Below, piece after piece: positions 25,801 through 39,900 of a DNA stretch of 64,000 nucleotides. A program made the position numbers and the translations under genes. A model generated the notes under the pieces. The model worked only from the letters and a program-made list of their open reading frames with translations, searched no databases and was not told where the DNA came from. Every line of letters starts with the position of its first letter. Position 1 is the stretch's first letter. Location: the NCBI GenBank assembly GCA_031216915.1, contig CM062290.1, positions 164,650,453 to 164,714,452 of the forward strand, in the 5' to 3' direction. The stretch is from Pictodentalium vernedei (taxonomy: Eukaryota; Mollusca; Scaphopoda; Dentaliida; Dentaliidae).

Positions 25801-28800
25801 ATTATGAATTTTAAAACAGTCTTTCTCATTCACAGGTACCTTCAGCATGCAATCATTGGCAATTTTTTTCATCTTCTTTTTCCTGCTGGCATGCTGGACA
25901 TATGGAGTGACTGTACCAAGTGGTTTGTTTGTTCCATCTCTGTTATGTGGTGCGGCCTACGGACGATTTGTTGCAACCCTGATCACAGAGTGAGTAGTAG
26001 CAATGCTTCTCAGTACGAACAAAATGATGGTATTCTGCGTCCCTGTGGTTGACCAACTACGCACACCCTAACTTGTCAGGCCAGGATAAACTTGGGGTTC
26101 AAACAATCAAATTTCCAGTCTGTGAACAACTGGGTGGAATAGCCTGTTGTCCGCTGACTGCAATTTCGCTTGTTGAGTCCTACACTTTTATTGCTGTATA
26201 GAAAGTAAGGGTCTGGGCTGATGTCCACACACAGGGTGTTCGAGCACCAGATCATCATCTGCGTACAGTAACTTTTAGTCACAGGAAATTCGAGTAACTT
26301 GAGGTACGCGCAGTGCACTACATCGCTACTTTCCGTCCAACATTTGTGGTCCCGTCCTCAAAATAAAAACAAAAAAAACAACTGTCTTCGCTACTCATTA
26401 TAATATATTCCACGTGTCTTTCCCTTCCCCTTCCCCTTATTAACCCTTTATCTAACTCGAAAGGCAAACGACACTTGCAAATAAAATTCTTGAATAACTA
26501 ATTTTTTTTCATTTTTTGCGTCAAAAACATAGCTTATGGCCACTCATTGGAACGAGCTGAACGCGCGCGTTCCAATGAGGGGTCATAAATTATGTTTTTG
26601 AGACAAAAAATGAAAAAATAATGAAAATTGAACTGTGAGTTTGGTGAATAGCGCAAGCCAGTTTTGGTCGTTACAATGGTTACATTGGGTAAAAGATTAA
26701 CTGTGAGGTACTATAATATTCCCGATAGTTTTAACTATCGAGGGTTCTAAAAGTAACCATGCGTTACTCCCATGCATTATTATGCACCTTCTAAAAATAG
26801 CCCTGGAACATTCTAGGACGATCGTTTTTTTTCCGTAATACTCTTTCGTTATTTCTGTGTTCAAGAATGAAAGTGCCTGTATTGGGCAAAGTCCTCCACA
26901 ATAGGCAGCCTACTCAGGATTGGAATCCCGATGGCTAGCGCTATTTATTTATTGGTGTTAAAGGTCACATACGTCTGTAAAATGTTTAATCGCAAGCACA
27001 ACAATGAGATAAAGTCAAGTCCAGCCAATCGTTTATACCCTTGTTGCCCATTTTAGAGGACTTTCGCCTCAGACGTTGGTGGTCGGGTCTTATTAATAGT
27101 GAACAAGTAAATAAGCACTGATTCACTTCCCGGTGTTCTATCGAGGAGGCAAGCACTATCCGCCCAAGATTTATTAGAAAAAAATATAATTATTGCACGA
27201 TATGTCGTAGACTACTTCAAAATAGTGGTCCAGGAGGAAGAATAGTCCACACGCCTTCGGCGCGTGGACTAATTTTCCGCGAAGGCCACTATTTTGGCAT
27301 TGTCAATTCCAAGTCGTTCAATATTTATAATATAGGTCTAGAGTATATTATTGCAATTTGATATTTCACCTGTGGTAACGACCATATATGACCAGCGCTA
27401 TTCGCCAAAACGGGAGCGCAGTGGCTCAGTGGTAGACTGTTGGACCTCTATGCCAGAGGCCCCGAGTTCGATCCCCGTCCGGGACGACCCTCGTCGTGTT
27501 CTTGGGCAAGGCACTTTATCCCGGTGGCCTACTTGGGGCCACGATGACGTCGTGTACTTAGGCGTACTGCCCGTCGATGGTGCGCATGTCTTCAATCCTG
27601 CCTGAGCGGAGCTTGAACATAGTTAGAATGCTGAGGAGCTGACAGTTGCACGTCGATGCTCAGCCATTGTGCATAAGTATGTGACCTTAAACACAAATAA
27701 ATAAATAAATAAATAATTCGCCAAAACGCCATAATATTTTAATTTATGCTCCAAAACATAGCTTATCACCTTCTCATTGCAACGAGCTCTTTGCTCTTAT
27801 TCCACAGAAGGATCATAATCTCAGGTTCTGATCAAAAATGAATATATACATATATAAAAAATATGTATATATATGCATATATATATTTACATATCCAAGA
27901 GAAAAATGCACATGCAGTCATCTAAACGTGTTTGATATTTATTTATTCATTTAGGGTTCGACTACACTTTTGTTAGCCAGGGTCACCTTATGTCAGACAG
28001 TTTTATGGGTAGAGGAAGTCGGAATACCCGAAGAGTACCAGCGAGCAACTGTCAGACTCCCCAACGTACTAACTCCGCGCTAGCAAAATTAGCACTTGTT
28101 GAAGGCAAGTGCACCATCAACGTGACGTACGCCTTAGTACACATCGCCACAGTGCCCTACCTGGGCAGTTGAGATTAAGTGCCTTACCAAGGACGCAACG
28201 TAGTTACCGCTGGTCAAGAGCGAACCGTGGATCTTTCTGTCCGGAGTTCAGTGCTCTAACCACTGAGAAACCACTCTTCCTAAACGTGTTGGATAAATGG
28301 TTAATGCAGGGAAACACTGTCCACAGAGTTTTCCTATTTAATTATGTATTGGGTGTTCAAAAGGCTAAGGTTTGAGGCAACTTCTTTTCAAGTGGCCAGA
28401 TTGATGTTAGAACAGATCAAGATTTATTTAACCCTTCACCTAACATGAAAAGCAGACGACACTTGCAAACAAAATGTTTGAATAACTAATTTTTTCATTT
28501 TTTGTCTCAAAAACATAGGTTATGATCCCTCATTGGAACGAGCTCGACGAGCTCGTTCCAAAGGGGGTCATAACCTATGTTTTTGAGACAAACAATGAAA
28601 ATATAATGAAAATTAATTGGCGATTTTTGAGAATAGCGCTGGCCGGTTTTGGCTGCTACATTGCGTAAAGGGTTAAAAATGGATACTGATGAATATAGAC
28701 AAAAATGAAACAAGGATAAATTTTAACTATCCTTACCCGGTGTAGAGACAGCTGCAGAAAGCAGCCTTTCCCCTGATCCTACGCCCCTCTCCTCCATTTA

Positions 28801-30947
28801 GTGAAATAAAGACCATTTTGCTGACAAACTAATTGCCTCAAAGCAGTTCTATATGGACCTCACGTTATTGGCTATACTTGTCTCGTTTTCTTAAGCCTCT
28901 GTCTTATACGAACAGAAAACGACACTTGTGAGCAACAGTTTTACAACTAGCCTAAAAATGTTCATTTTTGCCTCCAACACATTGTTTATGACACCTTATT
29001 GGAACGAGCTCAGGCTTGTTCCAATGAGGGGGGTCATACGCCGTTTTGCGGGAAAACTTGATATATTAATAAAATTTGAATGGAGATCTTTATGAATTGT
29101 CCGGGCGGTTTTACCAGTGCTTTAGGTGAAGAATTAATATAATCAAGGATAGGGAATATACCAGAACTCGTGGACTTTGTTCTCAACATTTGAATTGTAG
29201 ACAGAAAGCCACATTATATTTACGGGGGGATGTATTCCTCCAAGTTCAACACAACCAACTCTGAAGTTTGAGTCGTTAGTGCTCATTGATGAGCTGTTAA
29301 AGAGAATTAGATAAAATTAAATTACAACCGGTGTAACTATTCCTTGACTCAAGTGCCACATGAACACAAAATTAAGATTGCATTTGTTTTGCAGTGTTAT
29401 TGGATACGATCATCAGATATACTCTGGAACGTTTGCCCTCATTGGTGCGGCCTCGTTTCTTGGTGGCGTGGTTAGAATGACAATAAGCCTGACGGTAATA
29501 CTCATAGAATCAACTAATGAGATTAGTTACGGCCTTCCAATTATGCTTGCCCTGATGGTAAGTTCAAACAAAAATATTCTGTTAACTGTTTACCTTACAT
29601 GAAAAGCAGACGACACTTGCAAAAAAAATTCTTGAATAACTAATGTTTGTGAGCTCGTTCCAACGAGGGGTCATAACCTATGTTTTTGAGACAAAAAAAG
29701 AAAATTAATTGGCGATTTTTGAGAATAGCGCTCATCGGTTTTGACGTTACGTTGGGTAAAGGGTTAAATGATGTGTTTAATTGTATGATTGTTCTGTTAA
29801 ATATGTAAACCATGACCACTGTGATAATAACAATGGCTTCACTGCCGTGGAAGAGCACATCCGTTCGCGGTACAGGAACAGAGTACTTGAATTTTGAGTT
29901 TTGACTCTCTGCCCTCTGATGACAAAATAAAAAAAAAAAATTCAATGTAGAAATTTTCCCATAATGCAACTAGAAATTTAACCAGGTTAATCTTGTTTTG
30001 ACAGAGCTCAATGAGTTCTGTCAAACAAGAGAGAATTGCATAAATGTCCTTGCTGCATTATGGGGAAACATTGCATGTAATTGAAGATGGTTTATATCGG
30101 CATCAAAAACTGTTACAAGTGATCACGTTTTTAACGTTTACCCTGTACCCCCGTCTAACAGTAGTTTTGAGTAGCTAACAGAACGCGAATAATGAGTATT
30201 AGCTGTTCAAAACAACTACTGCACGGTGTGTTTTATTGAGGTTTAATGGTACTTTCACACAATTCTGTCCATCATGAGATTTTGTAGAGAGATGACACTT
30301 GCATCCCAACATTTTTGGAATTTGAGACTTAACCCTTTACCTAACGAATCGCCCATATCCGCCCGCGTAATATGCAAATTCAGCAGTTGAAAAAATATTA
30401 TTTTTCAAAAAAATTCAACAAAACCATATCATGTGACCCCTCGTTGGAACGAGCTCAATGAGCTCGTTCCAACGAGGGGTCACATGATATGGTTTTGTTG
30501 AAAGTTTTTGAAAACTTTGAAAAAAAGAAAATTTAAAATAATAAATTTTGATATCGTCTGCGTTGTGTAAAGGGATAAACTTCATTTAACTTTATTCTAT
30601 ACCCTTCCGATTTGTATGGCTTAGTGGTTGCAGCATTGGAATTCAAACAGAAAGCTCCATGGGTTCGATCTCCACCACGGGTAACTGTGTTGTGTCCACG
30701 GGCAAGGCGCTTAATCCCTATTGTTCGCGTGGGAGACGGTGGCGCTGTGTACTAAGGCATACTGCACGTTGTTGTTGCACTTGTCTTCAACCAATGCTAA
30801 CCCTGCTTGTGTGGTGTTAGTATAGTGGGGAGTATGACAGTTGCTCGCAGCTACTCGGTGGTTTTCTTCGGGTACTCCGGCTTCCCCCACCCGTAAAACT
30901 GTCTGACACGAAGTGACCCTGCCTGTCGAAAGAGTAGTTAACCCCGA

Positions 30948-30998
<51 letters not shown>

Positions 30999-33900
30999 AA
31001 ATTTAGTTGCCAAAAGAGAAAACGTCGGAATATATAAACAATAATTTTTTATTGTTATTTCTCTTTATTCATTAGTGACACCTACCTCTAACATTGATTC
31101 GTTGGAAGTTTTCCATTTCATGGGTACTCTTCAACAACTGATGTTAGAAGCTGTCATCATCATTTGACAAAACCAAGATAAAAACTTCTCCAATGACCTA
31201 TCTAGACTACTGGGGTGAATTAACTGAAGCTCGTGTGAATATATTACATACCGGGCCATGTATAATATTTCAGGTCTAGAATTGACTTTGTACCTGCCTC
31301 TGCATAGAGTGCTGAAACCAGTCATTAGATATTAGGCCCTGCGTATCTAAAATAAAAAAAATCCGGATTCAGACGAATCCGGCAGAGAATTTCGAATCGA
31401 ATCGATTCTGGAATCGAGTCTGGCCCGTTCTTCCAGTTGCAGATCGTTTCACCCTCTTTATTACAACCATACATAGTATCAGTCTTAACTCAAGTATTGT
31501 ATTCAACGGCGACTCGTCTGTTTGAGCAAGTCAATAAAAGTGTGAAATATCTTAAATGGAATTTATTTATTTATTGGGCTTTAAAAACACTTTCGACAGC
31601 CAGTGTCAGCTCATGTCAGGCAGTTTCACGGGTGGAGGAAGCCGGAGTATCCGGAGGGAACCACCGAGCAACGGCGAGTAAATGCCAGGTTCCCCAATTC
31701 CATACAAGCAGGGTTAGCATTGGTTGAAGACAAGCGCACCATCGACGTGCAGTACGCTTTAGTACACAACACCACTGTGCCCTCAGGTGGGTAATCGGGA
31801 TTAAGTGTCTTGCCCAAGGACACAACGCAGGTGGGATTCGAACCGAGGAAATCTCTGCTTGCAGCATCGCTACTTACTGAGCGACCACGCTACCCCCAAA
31901 AGGGTATAGAAATAGTTCCGGAAGAGGAACCTCCTTGAACACATCTATCATCAGGTCTCCATTACAGGAGACCTGATGATAGAAAAAGAGTTCAAGGGGA
32001 GACAATCAGTGTTGATAGGATTTTGAGAACATCTCGATGACTCGAAAATTTCTGAATCAACTCGAATCGAATCGTCGGGACGATTTCGAATCGAGTTGAA
32101 TTTTGAAGCGTTGTGTTTCCTATTTGGGTATTATTGAAGGTTCCCCGCGGTTCTTGAAAAACCTTGAAAAGCCTTGAATTTGAAAATCAATTTTCAAGTC
32201 CTGGAAAGTCATGGAATTTCCTCAGAACTCCAAAAGTGGCCTGGGAAATCCTTGAAAATAATTTTAAAAAGTTTTTCGTGATGGGCTTCATAAAACGTGG
32301 AGGCAAAAACGTCTAAGAATCGCGTCGATAACCTTGAAAAACCTTGAATTTAAATTCTATGAAACCTTGAAAAAAAACTTGAATATGGCATGAAAATGGC
32401 CCTGGAAAGCCTGTAATCTGCTTACTGCATAGCTGCAGGAACCTTGTATTGAGATATATCCTCTTGGGTATAACGCACATTCTACTTGCAAAATGGTGAC
32501 CAATTTAAATCTATACTCATACTGGATAAAATGGGCAAATATTGATATTTCTTTATATATTGACACACGTCTTGAATAACAGGAACTCAACGCGACCATG
32601 GAGTGAAAATATAATGTACCAGTCCGAGACACCCACTGGTAGTCAATGACGGATAATTTCTGTCATAAAAAATTCACGCGATTACCAAACACAATACAGT
32701 AAAGAATGTTTGATTTATCATTGAATTTCTTCATAACGCAGACAAGTTATCAGAAATCAGAGTTTGCTTTTTAAATTATTCAGTCATAAAGCATGACTTT
32801 ATGAAACGAAATATCTGTTTCGTTTACTTGGGCACTTGTGGACAAACATATCTCTACCAATTATTATCATGTGTCTTTATTTTTGTATAGTTTAAGGATT
32901 TTTTTAAATAAAGATAGTTCCCTATTTGGAAATCAAACATTCTCCAGTTCTGATTGTTCTGTATAAATTAACTCTTTCACAAAGATTTCTAATTTGGTAG
33001 TTTTTCTTGAATGTATCACTGTCCTTTGTCAATGAATAATATATACAACCTGGCGCTTACCCTTCTTTTTACTTCAGGTCGCAAAATGGTCAGGAGATTT
33101 ATTTAATGAAGGACTATACGATATCCACATAAAATTGAAATCCGTTCCTTTTCTAGAATGGGACACGCCACGAAATGTTTTCAGGTAGATGTATACAGAT
33201 GTTCCATGAACATCACTCAGCGTTCACCATTGCTGATGCGCGTTAATTTGATTGACTGCATGGTAGTGTTTTTAACGGGTTGAATTATTTTTTCTGGGTT
33301 TCGGAAAGCGTCTCCTGATCAGTTATACAGCTCCATGATAAAAATGTAGCACATTTTTTTCCCAAAATATGGCACATGTTTGGAAAATAATAATCGTATG
33401 AAAGATGTTTGATAAACGTGGGCAATGGGTATTCAGTAAATAAAAACAATCATTAACTTATCCAACGGTTTGTACCTCTGTTCACTCTTCCCAACTGAAC
33501 AAAATATTAAAAAGCGATAAAAAAATACTGCATGATATTCATTAAGACTAAAAACAAAGTAAAGCAATATATTATAAAAATATACTTTTTGAAAACAAAA
33601 AATAATATGCGCAAAACTTGGTGAAGGTTAAATGCATCTATAAACATGGCTAAACGTATTGCCACTTTGCCAACGTTTTTTCGTAACAGAAGATAATAAA
33701 CAGAGGAATAACCCTCTTGAAATAGCCCCGGAATTCAATGCATTCGTTGCCATACATAAGTCAACGTACACGCAGAAAAATAAACAAACCACAAAAGCAT
33801 TCTATGAACCACCTGGACAATAATTCTTTAAACATTTTTTTATCTCTCCGACAACCGAACAGGAGATCGTCAGTATTACTAATCTATTCAAGCTCTGTAG

Positions 33901-36900
33901 TTCCTCCTTTCACCCACATCATAGTGCACACCCACGCAGTGGCGTGTGCGCACATAGGTAATGGGAACGTGTCCATGATTTTATATTTTTTCTATATACC
34001 ATGCAACAGAGTTTGGGGTGCCATCTGGCGGCGTGGCTCTCCCACTGGCAAAAAACCCAGAATCATTGTAACGGATACTTAATTGTTTTGGGCCTTTCAA
34101 AGGACATTATGTAAAATATATTGTTGCAGAATGTTGGAAACTATGATAAATAATCAAGTAATGAAGTGACTTTCGAAGTTAGGTAGTTGTAGGCGAGTTA
34201 GGTATTGTTTGAAAGTTCGAAGTGCCAATGCCGTCCGTTGCCAGTTTCGTCAGATTTAAACCCCAGTTTTAATTTTAATTGGGAACGTACACTTCACAAA
34301 TTGTTGACAACGAATAAAAAATAAAAAAAGTGATTTATTGACACTTTTAGTGGGCCTTTTTCATTTGTGGGGAACTTAGCGCGATTTCCTTAGAAACAGC
34401 CGGAGTTCGGATGAATTCAAGTTATGTTGACGTAAGGTCTGGGGAAATCTTTGTTCTCAAAACACGGGCATGCAGTCTTGTTGTAGTAAAATTTTACAGA
34501 AACAGACATGCACGCGAATAGCGATACCTACCTATTCATTTATTTCCTAGATTTTTCTTCACAAGTTCACTAGATCCAGTCTATGAACTATTTTTACCAA
34601 TGATACAATCTACAATGTCAGTTTAAGACTGTCAGAATTACAGTGTAGCGGCCAGCCAATTTTGTGATCCGACGTGTTTTCCTGAAGACTAAATACCAGA
34701 ATCACTCGGAATTCCCATTTAAATTACATGCACACTTCCTCTGTGTTTTGGTAAACAATGTTTTAATTCCTGGATGCTTTAGGCATTGCAACCAGAATAG
34801 AACTGAATTATCTTCAAACTTGTCAATGTCGCCCTCCTCGTCTGACCAACATCTGGAGGTGGGGATTCTGATTTTAGACTTGACTTGAGTATGTTTCTCC
34901 AAAAATGGCAAAAAACGTTTGAAAAACCTAAATACCAACCTCCCCAGAACCGACCTCTAAATAATATTTGGCACCGCACTACAGAATCAATATTTGATGG
35001 TTTCAGGCATTTTAATGGTGCTATGAGATAACATATGACCTGCACTGTCTTGCTGTTGGAAAATATTCAAAAAATCAATGTGTAATGTTTCATCAGAGAC
35101 ACACCATACCAATGACTCAAAGTGCCTTAGTTAAGAAATGTGAGGGATTTAAAAAAATTTTTTTTTTTTTTTTTACAAATATTGCAAAATATTCATCAAA
35201 CACAATGTGAAATATCTTTAAGAAGGCAGAATGTGATTTAAAAACTATCAGAAATGTGAAATTTAATATAAGAGGTTTGTTTTGTGTCAACATCAGTTAA
35301 TTTATGAATTATATCATAATTTGTGATGAAAGTGGGTATGCTGGGGGTCTAGGGGACACATTCAGGGCTATATTTTACCACATCAACATGTATAAGAAAA
35401 TTTGACATAATTTGTTAGGATAAAATGGCACTGTCTATTGATATTGGTGATTTATATAGCTGCAACACCAGTTTTTAAATAACACCACTCTTTCTCTTGC
35501 AGTATGGTTAAGTGAGACAGATTTTTCCCAAAACTATTGTCTGCTGATGCAGATTTTAGTTTTATTTTGGGATTGGGGTAGTTTTTAAAGAAAGCAGTGA
35601 ATTCTCATGCAGAAATGACTCTTTTATCAAATGAAAGAGATAAAATGTATCTTTGGAAGGATTAGAATGTAGGTTAAAATCCCCCCTATAAAAAATACCC
35701 CCAATCATTTTTACACACTTAACAAAAATTCCTCCCACAGTTTTTGAGTAGTACCACATTCTCACACATTGTTTTAAGAGCAGTACAAAAATCCCCCTCC
35801 CGGCCTCTTACACCAAAAGGTTAAAAGGCAGTCCAAAAGGATTTAAAAACTTATGTATTTAATTTGTAAATTACATAAACACTCATCACTTTTTACAAGA
35901 AAACATGCCTCAATAACTATTTATCAACACAGTTATTTAGTTATTGGAGTTTAAGGACACTTTCAACAGCAAGTGTCACCTCGTGTCGGACAGTTTTATG
36001 GGTAGAGGAAACTAAAGTGCACTGAGAGAACCACCTGGTAACAGTGAGCAATTATCCAATGTGCTAACTCCACACAAGCAAAGTTAGCATTGATTGAAGC
36101 GACTAGTGCTCGGCCTCAAGTGGTAAAAAAGCTTTGGAAATTTTTGTATGGCTTTAAATATACATGTACTTCTAAAAAATTAGGGGGTGGGGGGATTTTT
36201 GTTCACCAGAAATTATGGAGGGAGGAACAAGGTGGGGAGGGGGGATTTTTGTGCATTGTTTGAAAATGGTTGTGGGGGGGGGGATTTTTGCGCATTGTGT
36301 GAAAATGATTGTGGGGGGGGGGGGGGGTATTTTTGTCAGGGAAAAGTTTTGTAGGTTACCCTTCAAAAGGTTTGGGTTTGATTATAGGAAATAAGTAAAT
36401 GTACATTGCAAATGTACATGTATTTTGGCTTCCAACACTGATTTAATTATATTTTTTTTGATATTACACATATTTCACTTTTAAATGTTCATTCGAGAAC
36501 CACAGACTGAATAATACTGTTTTATTTTTGGAAAAGTTATATTTTTGTCACAGTCGGCAATAAAGGCCATATATTGCCAAAAATAATGCAGTTAAATGTA
36601 TCTTGAGCAAGTGTGGCATCCAGAACTGAGAAGCACACTATAACCTATGACAAATTCATGTACACATGTAACCACCTTTTTTACCCTATTAACACATCTA
36701 ATGAAACCATGCTTTCCCCTCATTGTACTTGTGATAGAGGGGATTCCAATTATATTCCAATCCTCTCCCAAATCACCATCCAAACATTTAGCCAGAAAAC
36801 CCATACTTCACTTGTATTTGCTGAACAAGCTCATTCCAATAAGGGGGGGCATAAGCTATGTTTTTGATGCAAAAAAATGCAAAAAAAAATTAACATTGAA

Positions 36901-39900
36901 TGGCAATTTTGGTGAATGGTGCTAGCCGGTTTTGGCCATTACATTGAGTGAATGATTAATAGAAGCTTTCTCCATATTATGATGTTAACCCTTTACCTTA
37001 CATGAAAAGAAGACAGCACTTTTGAATAACTAATTTCTTTTCATTTTTTTTGCGTCAAAAACATAGTTATGACCCCCACTGGATTGAGCTGAACGAGCTC
37101 ATTCCCATGAGGGGTCATAAGCTATGTTTTTGGTGCAAAAATAATGAACATTGAATGGCAGTTTCGGTGAATGGTGCTAGCCTGTTTTGGCCATTACATT
37201 GAGTGAGTGATTAAAAATGTTAAAAAACAATTTCTTCATTCACAGAGTATTTTGGAACATAAATTTGGGGAAAGGGGGTAGGGTAAAGTGGGAAAAGTAA
37301 CAAACTTGCAAATGTGAATGAATGGCTTCTGTGCACAGCTACCAATATAGTAGTCTGATACTAGTGCTGTCAGGGTCCCCATGTTATAGCACAAAACTGC
37401 ATTGACAATTGTCCCTCTACCACCCATACTAAACCCTTCAGCTGATGAGAAAGTTAACAGCATGCACTCCCAGTTTCCTATGATTTGCTTTAGTACTGCA
37501 GCACTCAGGGTCCATTGAGTTTTTTTCTTTTTTGACAACCCTGTCCTGGCTCTTCTCCCTATTTTTTTCATTGTATGTCAGTCAGTATTCCTATGTACAT
37601 GTAGAATGTCACTTTCAAAATATGTGATTGCATGTCTGTCTGTCCATCATACCATTCCTATGTACATGTAGACTGTCTCTTTCAAGATATGTGATTGCAT
37701 GTCTGTCTGTCCGTCATGCAAAGTGTTGGTTTGTTTCCATTTGCACAGTTCTACACACCCATACACAAATATATTAAACATTAAAGAGCACTACATTCCT
37801 GAAGCAAATATCTGAGTCATCCTCACTGGATACTAGGCATGCATGTATTTTCCCTAATTTCACCCTTTTTATCAGAATGGGTGCCTGCAGGGATTAAATC
37901 CAAGGTTGTAAATGAGCTCTTGTGGGTACAAGTACTGGTGGGACATGCACATTACTACAGAATCAATATTTGATGGTTTTAGGCATTTTAACAGTGCTAT
38001 GCTATAACATAGGAGCAGTGCTCAGCTGGTCATGCTGTTGGAAAAAATCAGTGTTTAATGTTGTGTCAGTGCCACACCAATGACTCTAGGTGTCTTAACT
38101 GAGAAAGTGAGGCTTTTTTTCACAAGAATGGCAAAACATTCATCAAGCGCAATGTGAAATATCTTCAGAAGCCAGAATGTGATTTAGAAATTATCACAAA
38201 TGGGAAATTTAATATCACAAGAGGTTTGTTATATGTCAACATAATTAATTTATGAATTTTATCATAGTTTTTTATAAAAAGGGGCATACTAGGGGGACAC
38301 CTTCAAGGCTATATTTTGCCACATCAGTATGTTGAAGAAAATTTGACATCAGTTGTTAGGACAACATGGTACTGTCTATTGATATTGGTGAATTATATAC
38401 ATGTAGCTGCAACCCCAATTTTTCAATCAAAATTGACATTTATATGGTTTCATGGGGTTGGAACACCACTCTTTGTCTTGCTGTATGGTTAAAGGAGACA
38501 ATTTTTTCCTCAAAGTATTACATGCTGATGCAGATTTTAGTTTTATCTGGGGATTGGGTTAGTTTTCAAAAAAATCTACATGAATTCCTTTAGGTAACAG
38601 AGCAAAGCAGAGTAGAAAAATGTATTGGAGGCAACAGCAGTTTTTAAGCCATTTGACACAGTTTGGACAGTTTTCTTTAAAAGAACAAATTTCCCATGTT
38701 TTTAACTCAGTGGAAGCCAAAAGTTGAATTCTCATGCAGAAATGACTCTTTTGTCAAATGAAAGAGGTAAAATGTATCTTTGATAGGATTGGGGTTGATT
38801 AAGGAAATACATAATTTGGCTTCCGAACCTGATTTAATTATTATTTTGAGAGATTATTTCACATTTAAAAATTCATTCGGGTACCACACACCTTACAATA
38901 CTTTTTTATTGTTTTGAAAAGTATGTTTTTGTCATCATCAGCAATAAGGGCTATGTATTGCAAGCAAATTCACATCTTGAGCAAGTGTAGCCTCCAGTGG
39001 CACACTACAGCCCCCAGCAAATGTCAAATAACAACCTATTTTACCCCACATGTACACATGTATTAATAATTGTAATTAAACCATTGTTCCCCATCATAGT
39101 ACAGGGGCAGAGGGGGGTGCCAATCTTCCAACCCCTTCCAAATCACCATTCAAACCCACAGCCAGAAAACCCATATTGCACTTTTATTTACTGGCATTTA
39201 CATGTTTGCCTGAATTATGCTGTTAACCCTTTACTTACATGTAACATGAAAAGCTGATTACACTTGCCCACAAACTTATTGACTTACTAATTTTTTGTGT
39301 TTTTACACCATTGGAATGACCTCATTCCAATGAGGGGTCATAAGCTATGTGTTTGACACAAAAAACGAGAAAATAATGAACATGGAATGGCAATACTTGT
39401 GAATAGCACCAGCAGTTTTTGACCATTATATTTGGTAAAGGGTTAAAAAGTGTTAGAAAATAATTTCTTCATTGAAAGATTATTTTAGAACACCAATTTG
39501 GGGGTGGGGTACAGTGGAAAAAATAATGCTATAAAGTTGCAAATGTGAGTGAATGGCATTTGTGCACAGTCTAGTACTAATAAAGTAGTCTAGTACTAAA
39601 TTTTCCCTCTTATTTGATGCACAACCCCCTGTTTTGGGGTCGGAAAAAGTTCTCTGAAGGCTTATACTTGACAAAGATATTTGAATCCCAAAATTAAAGA
39701 GATGCGATCAAATTTTGTTCAGATCGAGCATTGTTGTCACGGTTCCCATGTTACAGCACAAAACTACAGTAACAGCTGTGAAATATTGTTCTCTCCTTGA
39801 ATCAAGTCCCCCACCCACCTGCCCATACTGAAGCCTCAGTTGATGAGAAACAATTGGAAAGACTGTACAGTATGTTTTGGAAACTAAAGTCAATCTCATA

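Noticed and set aside
28109-28375. ORF of 88 codons between SINE and MITE
   Set aside because: It lies mostly within the inverted SINE; SINE bodies give similar ORFs at 24465, 27398, 30711 and 31626.
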